Origin: Nymphaea colorata
Lineage: Eukaryota > Streptophyta > Magnoliopsida > Nymphaeales > Nymphaeaceae
Reading direction: 5' to 3'
DNA: 64,000 nt
NCBI RefSeq assembly: GCF_008831285.2
Contig: NC_045140.1
Location: 26,490,131-26,554,130, forward strand
The stretch's first letter is position 1. Every line of letters starts with the position of its first letter. A model generated the notes under the pieces. The model was not told the origin of the DNA. It was given only the letters and a program-made list of their open reading frames with translations, and made no database searches. A program made the position numbers and the translations under genes. Below, one piece after another: positions 13,301 through 25,479 of the stretch.

Positions 13301-16300
13301 TCTGTTAGCAATCTGGAACCATGCCAGAATTGTCTTCAACAGAAAACAGAGGGAGGACGAAGATGGAGTCCGCAAGAAATCACAAAACCCTAACACACAA
13401 AAGAGTTATCTAATCCCCTTTCATTATAAATTAAATGATTTATTTTATAAAGGATCATTATATCCTTAATAAGTAATGATAAATACAACAATATATACAT
13501 ACAACAGTTGATGTTTAGACCTAGGATCGTGTCCCAACATAAATCATATCAACAATTTCACCCTGAACACTTACTGCAAATAACAGTGCAGCCTGAATGC
13601 TGCTATGAAATGTAAGACAAGGAATTTGCAAATAAATACCAATTCCGCATTATGGTGTTGGGGAATCTGAGTTTTGGTTGAAAGGCATAACGTTTCATGG
13701 CACTTTTTGGATTTTATAGAGAGGGGAGCATTTCCCTGGTGGTATGTATAATTTACAACTTCATTTGTATCATGGTTTCCTTACCTGGTGTACTTTGCAT
13801 GTCGTGAGAGCTTCTTTGACTATGAATTTGCCCGTGAAAAGGTAAATCAACGTATACTTACCTGTTGTTTCAAATGCTGCTTATCTGCAATCTTACCAAA
13901 AAAAAAAAAAAAATGCCCGATGTTATTTTGCGGAGCACTTAATGTTGTACTTTGGGTGGAGAAGACGGAAAAACTTTTGGGTTTTCTGAGGACTTGCATA
14001 GAATGTGTTGTTAGATCATATGCATCATCTAATTAAATGCTGTTAAATTGTGCTGAACTGCTAGAAGGAGAAATTAACGTTGGACTTTCTCATGGATGCA
14101 CTGAGAGCATCTACTTCCTAAATACTTAATTAATTCCTCGTCCTTTTCTGATGCACATATTGATGTAGGGGGATACTCTAGCTGGATGACTATCAAATAC
14201 TTAACTTTACAAAAGCTGTTGCTAATATTATGCTTTAGCTTCAAAGTCAAGAAATTTGAAGGTTCTTACTAGACTACTTTGTTCTGCTATGAGATGCAAC
14301 ATCTGCTCGAACACTAACTTGAACCAAGCTTAATCATAATCACTCCAAACCTCATCATGGGTATTTTGTCTTTTTTCTTCAGGTATTGTAATTTAAATTT
14401 ATAATTTCGAGGATTTTTCTGACTGTTAATTGAAAGCTCTGGAATGACAGGACCGGCAATTATCCTCATTTTCACTAGGTGCAGGGTCTCAGCAGGATTC
14501 CTTTGAAAGAAACTTTGCTGATTGTTTGGCACCATTTCCTCCAAGTGATTCAAGGTTTTATGGTTCTGATGTAGATACATTTCATTTTGACAAATCCAAA
14601 GGGGAAAAGGGTGCAGAGCCTAGCGAGGTGCTCTGGGTAGGATTTCCTGTGCAGCTAAATGTTGATGAGATGAGCTTGCGGAGGGCTTTCTCTCCTTTTG
14701 GTGAGATTGAGAAAATCACCACATTCCCAGGTCGTAGTTATGCTTTTGTGAAATTCAAGAGTATAGTATCGGCATGCAGAGCAAAAGATGCTCTCCAGGG
14801 AAAACTATTTAATAGTCCTCGCGTAAATATTTGCTTTTCAAAGAGTGAAATTGGTCCAGTAGACCGTGCAAGGAGTTCAAATGATCCTCTCATGACATCT
14901 ATCAGGACAGCTGGTAATGCTGGATATAATAGCAGAATTTTTCACCAGGATAAAGGTCTTGATCAAAAGGGGGATTTTGATATGACACCTCCTCATTTCC
15001 TTTCAAATTTTGAAAGGAAGTCGCGAGATTTTAGTGTTAATTGTGTTGACAATGTAACCTCTCAAGGAAGTCCAGGCTTTGCATATAACATCGCTGGAAA
15101 GCATGAAAAGATGAATTTTCAGGTGCATGAAACTGAATCAGGATTTTTGGATAAGATGCAGGAGTTCCCCAAGGGTCATGTCATCGACAAGAGTATATCC
15201 TTTCATGGTATCTCTCCAGGAAGAGCACATCATGATAGTCCTCATTTTGAACATTCTTGGGATTTGCCAGATGAAGATACACTTTTCAGGGAAAAAAAGA
15301 AACTGAAGCTGGGGTATTTTCCTGATAAAGATCTTCCAGAATATTCTGTCTCAAACTCATTGCAAGGAAAACATGGTCCTCAGAAGCCATTCCGTGTAGC
15401 AACAGAAGTTAAATATGATATTGATACTGAAGTTCCTTTCAGCCTTAGGCAGACACCTGGACTACAAAAGAGTGATCTATGGAGTTCAAATGATAATGCT
15501 GAAACAAGTTCTGTCCCTCTGCTTAAGAAATTTGCTAAGTTGGATAGATTTTCTCATGGGCCAAACCGATCTTCTTTAGATGAGGAATGGAAATGGGAGG
15601 GTACAATTGCCAAGGGAGGGACTCCGGTCTGTCATGCTCGCTGCTTTCCTGTGGGGAAAGTTCCTGATATTACATTGTAAGAACTAGTGGCTATTATTTT
15701 ATTTCCACTTGCATTTGCAATAAGAATTTTGTGTATGCTTTGCAAGACTTGAATGTAGTAGATAAGAACGCTATGCATGTTTTATGCAGCTATGTACTGT
15801 CATGCACTGCAAGTTTAACAATTGCTTTCATCCTTCCGTGGCACGTCTGTTTTACAACGTCAGCCTGGTTGATTTCTGGTGTTTTGTAATTCTGCTGTAT
15901 TTCCAGTTATTTTTTATGCTGTATTCTGGATTTCCTGTTAGTGAAATTTTAGTAATTCATTTCATGTTGCAGGCCAGAGTTTTTAGATTGCACTGCAAGA
16001 ACTGGTTTAGACATGCTTGCGAAACATTTCTCTCAAGCATCCGGAGTTGGTGTTGTCTTCTTTGTCCCTCAATCTGATGCTGATATAGTCTTTTACAATG
16101 AGTTCATGCATTACCTTGAAGAGAAGCAGCGAGCTGCGGTTGCTAAGTTGGGTGAAAAGACTACATTGTTCCTGGTCCCTCCATCAGATTTCTCTGAGAA
16201 AGTTCTCAAAGTTCCAGGGAAGATGAGCATCTCTGGTGTGATATTAAGCTTTCAACATGTGAACGCTTCTTTGCAGCATTCATCAGAATCCATGAATTCA

Positions 16301-17269
16301 CAGCATCTTCCTCCTAATCATCATGTGGATGATGTTATATATCATGACGACAAATCTGTTACAGAGGTGCCGTCACCAAATTCCAAACTGCCAGTCTGGA
16401 AGGATAGGTTCTCTCGAGATGCATCTATGGAACCTATTTCTTCTGCACGCTATCCCCTGGCATCTTGGAATAAGGTTGATGCACTCGAGAAGCTTCCCTA
16501 TGCTGGACGTTTAATGGGCTCAGTAGCATCATCCTCACCCATTGGTGACCGGGCTTCTAAAGTGTTATCTGAAACTGGCGATGAGCGTAATCAAGCTTAC
16601 AAGCGAAATGAAACTGTTTCACCACTTCAAGGCTGGAAAGCAAGTTCAGGGATTGGGGATCGTGCACCCCTCAATCCATCTTATGGGCCTCATTCTTCTG
16701 AAGTTTCTAGAGCTGAAGAGTATCTTTTAGTCAAGAAAAAGCTAGCAGAAGGAAGTTCAGGCCAATACATTCCTGAGAACCTTACTCCTTTATCTAAAAG
16801 TGCAGTTCCTCAACTGCAGACAAAGTCTCAAATGTCTTCATCCACGTCAGTTCCACAGCTTCCTCCTGAACAGCTTGCACAGTTGGCGTCACTTCTCATG
16901 CAGAAGCAATCATCCACATTATTGTCAACTTCATCAACGAACATAAGCTCCAAATTGGCTTCTCTGTCACACGAGCCCGTTCAGAATTCCAGTTTTCAGG
17001 GTAATACATCTGCTCCTGAACGGTTGGCTTCCTCATATAGACAAGTTCATCAGTTGCAAGAGCACACATCAAAGAGTCAACCTGTTCCTGTTCCTCTCAT
17101 TAATGACTTGGGAGTAAATGCACAAAACCCTGAAGCTACAGAAAAGATTTTGCAGCATGGCAAGGAGGGTGACTCTGATCCACAGAAGCGTCTTCAGGCA
17201 ACGCTGCAGTTAGCAGCAGCCCTTCTTCAGCAGATACAACAACAAGCGAAGTCCACTGATAGGCCTTAG
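7391..17269 (+). CDS. FPA-like SPEN-family RNA-binding protein (two RRMs + SPOC)
   Basis: Exons 7391-7720, 13809-13851, 14485-15676, 15973-17269; phases agree and give 953 residues. RRM1 spans about 39-109 (RNP2 LWVGNL, RNP1 RGYAFVNF) and RRM2 about 173-245 (LWVGFP, RSYAFVKF). A SPOC domain spans about 493-617 (WEGTIAKGGTPVCHARC, then TTLFLVPPSDFSEKVLKVPG). The tail is Q/S-rich and ends in LLQQIQQQAKSTDRP. SPEN-family plant proteins act in nuclear RNA 3'-end processing and flowering control; Arabidopsis FPA has three RRMs, so the two-RRM layout fits its paralogue (At4g12640 type) better. The 43-nt exon 2 is the weakest call: its acceptor (GTGAG|AGC) and donor (CAAC|GTATAC) are not strong, but the phase and the sequence joined to exon 3 fit. 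Intron 1 is 6,088 nt. The start follows a UTR acceptor immediately. Confidence 0.88.
8168..8213. repeat. Two-copy 23-bp tandem repeat
   Basis: The unit ACTTGAAATATCTTTGATAG plus a few flanking bases occurs twice head to tail. It lies inside FPA-like intron 1. Confidence 0.8.
9834..10330 (-). pseudogene. TPR-protein gene fragment, frameshifted
   Basis: Minus-strand translation around 9840-10030 reads like a tetratricopeptide repeat: LDSAVSDFLEAVKLS, then AFCLLGSSYDRKGIVDKAM, then CAEAKEGIDWLFGKKD before a stop. A neighbouring frame just upstream (about 10033-10150) gives ERGDALYKRADLLFEV, which suits the same protein, so at least one frameshift separates the parts. The upstream ends are proline/serine-rich, like a transit or leader region, and are GC-richer than the surrounding intron. 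No introns are visible, so it may be a processed copy, antisense to the host gene. The parent TPR protein is not identified. Confidence 0.55.
10766..10906. repeat. 70-bp tandem duplication
   Basis: A 70-bp unit containing CCTATAGTTATGATTTGAGT occurs twice in direct succession with very few differences (one extra T in the T-run, one A/G change). It is a recent local duplication in FPA-like intron 1. Confidence 0.85.
11520..11712. mobile_element. Near-palindromic MITE in intron 1
   Basis: Outer ends are TGAAATCA and TGATTTCA. Inside, CTGGCTACCTTTGTGGCCGG at the left is matched by the reverse complement of the right end (CTGGCTACCTCTGTGGCTGG). The inverted match continues for about 75 bases per arm to a shared AAAAGGTGCA, leaving a loop of about 45 bases. 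It is flanked on the left by a palindromic CA/TA/TG microsatellite. There is no coding capacity. Superfamily is not assigned because no clear target-site duplication could be defined. Confidence 0.75.
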
Positions 17270-18660
17270 TTGTGATACCTGAGTTTTCCATGCACATGAT
17301 GTGTAAGCCCTACAGTATCTTTTCATTTCACCAGTCTGTAGCTACTACATGGCATATTTTGTTGAATACTGCAAGTAGATCTAAAAATCAAACTTTTGTG
17401 GCTTTGGCCTATGCCTCGATAAATGGCTTGTAGATCTTATCATGTACAGGTTAATCTGATTTCCTTTTATTCATCCTTGTTGCATGTTCTTATCATATAT
17501 GCTGATTCAGCATCTTTGCTCTGTCAAGTTTTTGCTACACTTATTTTATTCAGAGATGGAAATTTTTCTACATCAAGCTGCAGTTACCCTGGCGTTCTCA
17601 CCTTGCAAGCATGGGGCACTTCTTAGACTTCTGACCAGATCTAAAGCACTTATAACTTGCTATGATTTTGCATGTAACAGAAAAGATATTCTGAACTCCC
17701 ATAGTGAGATCTTCTCTATTGCACTGGGTGACCACTTGGGAATCATGAATAAGAAACCTGTGAGCGGAAAAAAGAAGAAGAGGCAGTTAGTATTTTATGC
17801 ATTTCATGAGGTCTTTTAGTGTTCTCTGGCTAAATGGTCCAATTTGCTGGCCTCCTTTTGTAAACATTTGGCTTTTGATCTCCTTTTGATGATTAATGTT
17901 TTTGGGTCGGTGATCCAATTGTCGTTGGATTTAAAGCTGAAAATTGTACAAGTTTGACCCTTCGATATTGGGTGAACCTGTATGGAGAAAGTTGGCAGAT
18001 GAGGTGGCTCATGTCTATGTTTCTCTAGTTCCTGGGGTCTAGTGCTCGTTAAAGCCATTACTCTTGATGGGGATTCTGGTTTCTGGTTTTGATGATTTAA
18101 CAATAACTTTGTTAAGCTTCGATCTGCAAGTGGGGAATGACCAGCTAGGCAGAAATACTATGCGCCATACTGCATAATGAATTTGTAGCAGACGTGACTA
18201 TAACAGTGTTGTTTGTTGTTGAGGTCCTGCCTGTTTTACCGCTTCTAGGGAATTGTAATTGTTTGTTTGTTTCCACTTACTGATTTGTATCGTCGCAGGT
18301 GTAACTAATGTCAGTCGCGGCGAGACCATCTCTTTACCTTGGTAAGTTTAGGAAAAGTGGGCTGCAATCTTTCTCTCAGTTTGAAATTAATCCTAATGCT
18401 TTGTGAGAGCAGCTAGCAGGGATGATCTGTTTGGCTTATGCAAGGGACGGGCATCCATGGGGTCTTAAATTTGGACCACTAGCACAGTGGTTGTGGCTCA
18501 TACTACTGTGCTGTCCGCCCTTGGGGCTTCTGAGCATGAGTACAGTTATTACTTTGAGTACTGTTCAGGCAAGTAAGAGGATTTATCACGATTTACGATC
18601 CACCACCCAGAAAAGTTGCCAAAACTCCCCTCTTTTTCCTTTGCCTCTTTAGTCCACGGC
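17270..18660 (+). other. 3' region of FPA-like gene, possible spliced 3' UTR
   Basis: There is no convincing coding sequence after the TAG at 17267-17269. At 18299-18341 a 43-nt segment is framed by a good acceptor (TTTGTATCGTCGCAG) and a perfect donor (G|GTAAGT), like a non-coding exon. This suggests 3' UTR introns or an alternative terminal region, but it remains a prediction. Further right the sequence becomes anonymous. Confidence 0.35.
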
Positions 18661-18913
18661 TGTTTCGATACCTGAGGTAGAGGCTGCACACCTACTGCTT
18701 AGAGCGCGCTCGGGCTCTACCTTCCCAAGGCACAGGAGAGTGATGTACAAGGAGACAGGTAACTTAACTTGAACCGGTTGAACTTCTCCAATGAAACGTC
18801 GGAATAAGAGCATCCTCACCCTTACCCTTCATTTGTATCCGTTTGGCCAGGGGCTGATTCGCTCTGATACCGATACTGAATACTGTTGCCAGCAGGGTGA
18901 TATAATAGAAGAT

Positions 18914-19073
18914 CTGTTTGGCAAATCAAACAATATGTTAACTGTTTTATAAATAGTGTTTTTATGAACAAAATGAGGCAAATTTATGAAACATATTGAG
19001 TAGTGTTTTATGAATTTGCTTTAAAAATTGAAAGAGATCTATAAAACAGTATAAATTGTTTCATTTGCCAGGC
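18914..19073. mobile_element. MITE-like inverted repeat, family A
   Basis: The left arm TTGGCAAATCAAACAATATG running to GTTTTATA matches the reverse complement of the right arm (TATAAAACAG to ATTGTTTCATTTGCCA). It is about 160 bp and AT-rich, with no coding capacity. Related copies lie at 20080-20182 and 36812-36963. Confidence 0.65.
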
Positions 19074-20079
19074 CTAAGGGGCCCGACATGGCCTCTTTAG
19101 AATATGGGCTAGTAGTTTGCTGATATCGGCTGATATATTAATAACATAATGACATTCTTTTAATTAGTTTCAAGGATCGTATTCAATCCAGAATCTAATA
19201 TTTACAACATCAATTTTTATGAATATCCGATTGGAGACCCCCATTCTACTCTGATATACATTTAACTTGCTCGTGCAAGAAATCCTCAAAGAACGTTTCA
19301 GTAACAAAGCAAATATCTATCTTCTTCTCTGATTCAATTAGATGCTAAGAAATCGTTTGTTCCGGAGTAAAGATCCGAGTTCATCAAAAGCTAGATAGTG
19401 AAGATTGTGGCACCAGCGAGTAGTGAAATTCGGAAAAGATGGAACATGAATCTCGAAACTGGCCCGACTACTGGAACGTGGTTTTTGCTTTTGCCATATG
19501 ATCGTGCAGAACTCTTGGCATACATTTTAAAATAGATTGTTCCTTTGTGAAATACGAAGATTCTGCAAATTTTAACTGCATCAATGTGGATTCCCAAGGA
19601 CCGAAAAAGAATTTAAAAACACTTTTTTCTGATGCATATGCTAAGATCTTGTAGGTGTTTGAAAATCAAATATTTTTTCTGCTTATAATATACAGGGTAC
19701 AATTGGACTGCTGCCTAAACATCCATCCATCATGTGTGTGTGAGTGTGCATGCACGCACATGTGTGTATGGAGAGAAAGAGAGAGTGAGATGCACGTGTA
19801 TACAAATTAACTGTGATTTTTTGCCACTGATTTTACATAAAGAATTTTACAAAAACATTTAATGTTTACTTAAGAGAAACTGCCTTTAGTGCAAAACCTC
19901 CAAAACTAATATCCTTAAGCCTTCTATAACAAGTTTCAAATTTCAAACCCTTTCAAATTTCAAACCCTTTGAGTGTGAGCTACCTTGCCACACAATAAAT
20001 TTTTTAATGAAATAAACATACATTAATTTTGATCTCTTTCGAGCATGTTTAGGTCCTATGAATCTATTCTAAAGATTTG

Positions 20080-20182
20080 AACAAATTTGTGAACCATGAT
20101 AACAAAATGTTTTATGAATGTATGTTAATTTTTTAGAGCAAATTCATAAAACAGTAACAAGTTATTACATTTGCCAAACAAA
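20080..20182. mobile_element. MITE-like inverted repeat, family A, second copy
   Basis: The left segment AACCATGATAACAAAATG followed by TTTTATGAAT pairs imperfectly with the right segment ATTCATAAAACAGTAACAAG running to ACATTTGCCAAAC. It shares the GTTTTATGAAT and TTTGGCAAA words with the copies at 18914 and 36812. The left boundary is uncertain. Confidence 0.5.
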
Positions 20183-21000
20183 ATCATGAACTATCTAAAT
20201 TAAGTGGGACATATTGGGTTTACAAACAGATCTTTACAACACCGTTTCTTATTTCTATAAAAAAAGTAATCCAAAAAATTAAAGTAACACGAAAAAATTG
20301 CCTTTGTTTCTAAAATTGTATGGACCAAATACATGCGGCTTTGAGTATATAATTTTTTGCAAATATAATTTATTTATTCATTTTATTTTGAAAGTTGCTT
20401 TTCTTTAACTTGAGAGGCCCCATACCAGCAGATGCACGAGTGTGCAGAATGGTACTCGCTCCCATCGCACGTGGTTTCGCTATTTGGCAGCAATTAATTA
20501 TTGGTTCTTACAGATCGGTACTTCCATCGCACCCATTAATCAACCTGCGGCTTATCATTAGAGGCACCCTCCCTAAATACTTTTAGCTGTTAATCACAGA
20601 GATTAATTATAACTTATCACCATTTTCTATTGAGCATCAAATCTGAAGCTTCCTTTCTTTCCCTTCCAGCAAATAGGGCAAGGACAAGTGGCGGAAGGCT
20701 ACTGGGCCGTAACCTGTGCATGTCATTATTGTTGGCCTTTCGCACGAAGGCCACAACCACAAAGTTATCATGATGATCCTCGGAAAGAAAGGGACTCAAA
20801 TTCAACAGCCATTTGTGCTTTGGATTCACTGCAGCGACGAATAGGCAAAGAAATTAGCGCGTATCTTTTATGAAGCAAAAGGTAAAATAATCGATTTTTT
20901 TTAAAAAATTAAGAATTAATGAAAAAATGTTCAAGAAAGAATTGAAGCATCAAACTGATAAGGGAATCTAGATTATAAACCCCACTTAACCTTGATTACA

Positions 21001-21175
21001 TCGGCCGAGAAGCCAGAAATTTTTTGCTATGGGGTACTTTTGTAAAAATCTTTATTTTTGAAGGGACACAACATATATAAATAAGTAAATAATTGTAAGA
21101 CATCTATGTAAAAATAAATAAAAATTTTGTTGTTGGCGTGGACAATTGCCCACGTAGCTCTGCTACTAAAGTACA
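21001..21175. repeat. Palindrome-bearing dispersed element, isolated copy
   Basis: It begins with GAAGCCAGAAATTTTTTGCT, has an AT-rich middle, and ends with TTGGCGTGGACAATTGCCCA followed by GCTCTGC. The layout matches the copies clustered at 38-44 kb. The palindrome has decayed. Confidence 0.55.
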
Positions 21176-22979
21176 GGCGCTCCGCCCCATGAAAACCATT
21201 ATATTTACGGGATTCAGCCATTATAAAAAAACTTGGTTTTCATTAGCAAAAGACCTCAGCCATTGAAATTCCTCGGTTCGAGATTTCCACTGAAGATTAT
21301 TATCCAAAACTTGGTTCTGCTTTTCCTTTGTCTCCAGTGCATTTCTTGAGCAGTTCTTTGGTTTTAGACGTTGCTAGTCATTTTCTCTTCTTCTTTTTTT
21401 GCCTTTGGCCGTTCCCTTTCATCGGGCTCAAGGCAAAAAGACGCAGGCGCGAAAGAATGTGGTGCCTTTTTTTACTGCGACAATTTCTGAGAAATGATCA
21501 CCGATTGAATTACAGTGGGTACAATTGCCTCATGAAACCCAGGGTAAGTGCTACTTTCTCTTTCGTACAGTGATAAAAAAAAAAAATTGCCAGATTTTCT
21601 TGCCCTTGTTCTGCTGGCTTCTGTATCAAGAAATTGCATCCGTAGTCAAAGGTTGTCTCGGGTTTATCAATCCGTGTTATTGCTATTATTATTTATGGTT
21701 TAATGGGAAACCAAAAACTGTCAGTAAGTCATCCCTGTTGGATTATATATATACAAAACACTGCTTTTAGAATATCTAGTTCTAGTAAATATAGAGTATA
21801 GATTAAATAAATGTGAATGTTTAACTGAATACAAGCTGTTCGATCAACTTGTAAATTTACAAAATGTCACTTGTAAATTTACTTTTCAAAGTCAAGATAC
21901 TATTTGTTATTTATATTTTAAAAATGTTTCCACGCGTGATAGCTTGTAAATATTTTGAGTAATGCGGATATCCTGCAGTCAAAACCTGGCCTAAAGAATC
22001 CCATATATATATATATATCATTCGTAGAAATCAGACCACATGTATAAGGGACAAAAATTAGACTACTTAAAAATTTGTTTCGAAAATGATTTTAAACAAA
22101 AACTTCAACATCTTGTTGTATTCATAACCACCAATTTAATATAAATCATGTTTTAGTTCAAGTTATTTTTGTAAAAAAAAATTATTTTTCTACTATCACA
22201 ATTTTGACGCTATAAAAGCCTTTCACTATTTTATTACTAAAATAAAAAATAACTAACTTAGCATATTTTCATCGTCAAATCACTTTTAAGATCAAATCTA
22301 TAGGTTACACTACAAAAAAAAAAAATTTAATATCCCTTATCAGAGTCTTTTGGTAGTTACCTATGCATATATATACGATCCAATTTACTTTGTACTGTTT
22401 TAGTAAATCTTCAATAAAAAAAATTAAACGTTCTAATAAAATTATGAAAAATTAAAGCATATAATTTACCCTTTTAATTTTTTTATTCATCTGCTTTAGG
22501 ACACGCAGCCATGTGAGCCTGAGAAAAGATGACGGGTAAATTTCCCCCGTTATGGTTTGATCGGCGCATCAGGAGGCCTCCTCGAAAAGGGAAGAAGGGC
22601 TCAGCTTTAGTAGCTATCAGGAAAAGCTTCAGTCTTTTTGGCGTCCCTTTTTTTCTGGTCCCCCGTCTGTCTCAAAACATGCACTGGTACCAGCCATAAT
22701 GCACCAGCAAGTGACCAACTTAGGTTCAAACCGGAGATCCAAACTCAACAAATCCTTGTCTTGGATTCTAGATCTTAGACCGTGTGGGCCTTGTGTGGCA
22801 CCTTTTAGCTACTCTGTATAAAACAAATACCACCCAAATTCTGATTTTACTGGCAATACCTTGTATCCAAATTGCCCCACTAAAGATGTAAATGGATCAG
22901 ATTCGAAACAGATAAATGTTTTACCAGACGAAGCTACCTTATCGAATCTCACCAATTTGCTTTCCCATTTATATGTAAA

Positions 22980-23096
22980 GGGTCGTTTGGCATCAAGAAG
23001 ACAAAATTTGTATTTCATGACTTGAACCCGAACATGTGAGCTCTCAACTTCGAGACAGATTCATAAAATACTAACACAATGTTTCTTTAGACCATG
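22980..23096. mobile_element. Possible degenerate family A MITE
   Basis: A left end with CGTTTGGCATCAAGAAGAC and a right end with AGATTCATAAAATACTAACA resemble the family A arms, but the pairing is poor. Confidence 0.3.
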
Positions 23097-23144
23097 TTTA
23101 ATAGACTTCTCCTAAAACCATGTTTAATAGACTTCTCCTAAAAA
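23093..23144. repeat. Two-copy 26-bp tandem repeat
   Basis: ACCATGTTTAATAGACTTCT plus CCTAAA occurs twice head to tail. It is followed by an AAAAG microsatellite. Confidence 0.8.
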
Positions 23145-23686
23145 AGAAAAGAAAAGAAAAGAAAATTTGGCACTGGGGAGGTCTGATCTTGAGCATATAA
23201 TATTAAGTGTTTGAAGCTCGTATAGTTATTGCGTCTCTCATACACGCATGGCATGAGTACCACAAAAGAAAGAAAACTTCCAGGTATAAGTAAGTTTAAC
23301 ATAAGGAACGGAAACAATATGGATAAGCGGAATTGGTAATCCAAACTTCAAACTTTTTCTGTTTAACATAGTTCATACATACACGCATATAGGAAAGCTA
23401 CGTTTTGATTCTTGAGAAGTTTGATGGCTTGGGAAAATGAATTTTAACTATCCATATCCTAAATATATTTTTAAGAGAAGAAAAAGAAAGGGTGCAATAT
23501 TCTAAGATAAGATGGTTTGTCAGAAGAAAAATTAAGTAATATAGAGGTTAATTGGGTTTTATAAGCTAGTATCTAATATATAAAATTATGTATAAAAGTA
23601 TCCCGATTTCTCACAATTCTTAAGATTACCGTTTTCTATCTTTCTCCTCACTTCTTATGACATTTGACAAGGAGAAACAAAAAAGA

Positions 23687-23687
<1 letters not shown>

Positions 23688-23729
<42 letters not shown>
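23688..23729. repeat. TA microsatellite
   Basis: About 21 uninterrupted TA units. It makes artificial IYIYIY reading frames on both strands. Confidence 0.95.
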
Positions 23730-23731
<2 letters not shown>

Positions 23732-25479
23732 CCATATAATATTTTATAATACATGTAACTCAACATTTCTAACCAAAGAGATAAGAGTAAATTTGTCAAC
23801 TTGTACAAAGGTGAAGGTAAAAATATTGTTGTTGAATGAAATACTTTTCTTGCTTACCTAAATGAGTGATACCCTGAAATTAGAACCTTCGGATTCAGAT
23901 GGACTGACTCCGGGCCCAACGCAACACTGTGAGCTGCTCCGCTTCACAGCTCCTTTCATTTATTGATGCTGATGCCGAGGGAAGAGAATTAATCGGGAAA
24001 AGGTCGCTGTTTCGAAAGTTAAGAAGCGTTCTGGCAGCTTGAAGGATTTCCCTCTGAATTGAATGCTGAGAAAATGCAGAATTGAAGCGCTTGAGAGCGA
24101 CAGAAATGTTTTAAAATTCTGAAAACGGATTGTTCGGTTTCCAATAAATGCCAAAACAATGAAAGAAATGAAAAGCAAGGCAGCAGCCTGCTCTAACACC
24201 ACTTGGTGCAAGACTGCCCAGTTACAATACCAAAGTATCATACTTGCAGAATTTATTCTTTGGATTTCAAAGGTTCTCTCTTCTCTGTTAGTCAAAATAC
24301 ATTAACGATTGGAATTTAAATTAATTGGCTACAAATTTGGTCTTAAAGATGTCATCATACTCTAAATCCCCAAATTTTTATATGGGTACACTGGTTATGG
24401 ACTCATGAAAAATCTAAGGATTAGTATAATCGGTGAAGCAGGAGATGATAGGCAATCAATTTTTGTTTCAAATTCTCAAAACAACAATTTTTTATACTAC
24501 AAAAAAGAAAGGACTACAAACGCTTAATTTGAAGCACAATGGGCAGCACTCTTAAACACCAAAAACATGCCTTGAACCCTAAAAGGATAAAGGGGTTGGG
24601 TGGTTGGCCCAAACTCTAGAAAACCCCGCTAACTAGACACGATAGCTCAGGTAATACGTGAATGAATTCGGTAGAGAATTCAAATCGGATCCTGATCCTG
24701 ATTGGTTTAGGTCAACCTCGACCCGACTTACACAACTTGTCTTAATTACAGCAAGTAAATTTTTGGATTAAGCGAGTGGTCATTTCGGAAATTCTCAGGG
24801 GACCTTTTGGTCATACGGCACTAGCATGTCATTTGCGAAATTGAAAAAGGTCGAATACATAGTTTAGGGAGATGACACCCCGGATCCAGCGGAAGACATA
24901 AATATACTACAAAATGACTACTATACCCTTACCAACACCAGCCTGTCCAGAACAAACCTTGGGGAAATTTTACTTTCGATGGGGACGGTTGTGGAATTCG
25001 TCAGCCACCGGCGTTTTCATGAACCGCTCGCCGGCGGCGAGTGGAGAACCCGAAAATCTCGGGTGGGCGGGGGATTTTCTCCCGAGATTTTCCTTCTCGT
25101 TGCTGGCTGCGCAGCGGACAGGATGCTGCACGCGAAGTTTTCCGTTCCCTCCAAATCCTACAAGATAAAAAAGGGAAGAAAAGAAGGCAAAAGAGAGTAG
25201 AAAAAGCAAATGGCTACAGTGATGTGCTTGAAAGATAAAAAAGATAAAGGAGGAAGCAGAAAAAGTAAGAAGTTGGGAAGAAGTTCCTGAAAGGAATTTC
25301 ATTAAGTTTTGAATGAATGGGATTCCTTGGGGTGTTGTTAATGATATCTCACTTGGTGGAAGGAGAGGGTCCGTGTTAAGACTATAAGTACGTCAAATGT
25401 GAAGCCCAGGAAGAGCCTCCAGGCGTGTGTACAAGACGCCATTATTGTGCTCTGGACTGGACTGCACTTGCAGAGAAGA

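Larger units (their letters stand above)
7721..13808 (+). other. Long first coding intron of the FPA-like gene
   Basis: The donor is GGGG|GTTAGT, right after the FAKG end of RRM1. The intron holds a TPR pseudogene (9834-10330, minus), a near-palindromic MITE (11520-11712), two short tandem duplications and AT/CA microsatellite sequence. Otherwise it is AT-rich and without coding sequence. Arabidopsis FPA controls its own level through polyadenylation inside intron 1; whether this paralogue does so is not known. Confidence 0.65.
18661..25400. other. Gene-free, repeat-rich intergenic region
   Basis: No coding sequence was recognised on either strand. The stretch holds MITE-like hairpins (18914-19073, 20080-20182, a weaker one at 22980-23096), one copy of the palindrome-bearing element (21001-21175), a short duplication (23093-23144), a TA microsatellite (23688-23729) and a TG/GA-rich patch near 19735-19795. 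The remainder is AT-rich and anonymous. Confidence 0.6.

Noticed and set aside
18660-18720. Short inverted repeat AGGTAGAG / CTCTACCT as a possible microRNA hairpin
   Set aside because: The stem is only about nine bases with a roughly 40-base loop, too weak for a precursor.
23626-23861. Open frames rich in alternating I and Y
   Set aside because: Direct translation of the TA microsatellite.
24630-24720. GATAGCTCAGG resembling a tRNA D-arm
   Set aside because: No T-arm or acceptor stem at the right distance, so not a tRNA gene.
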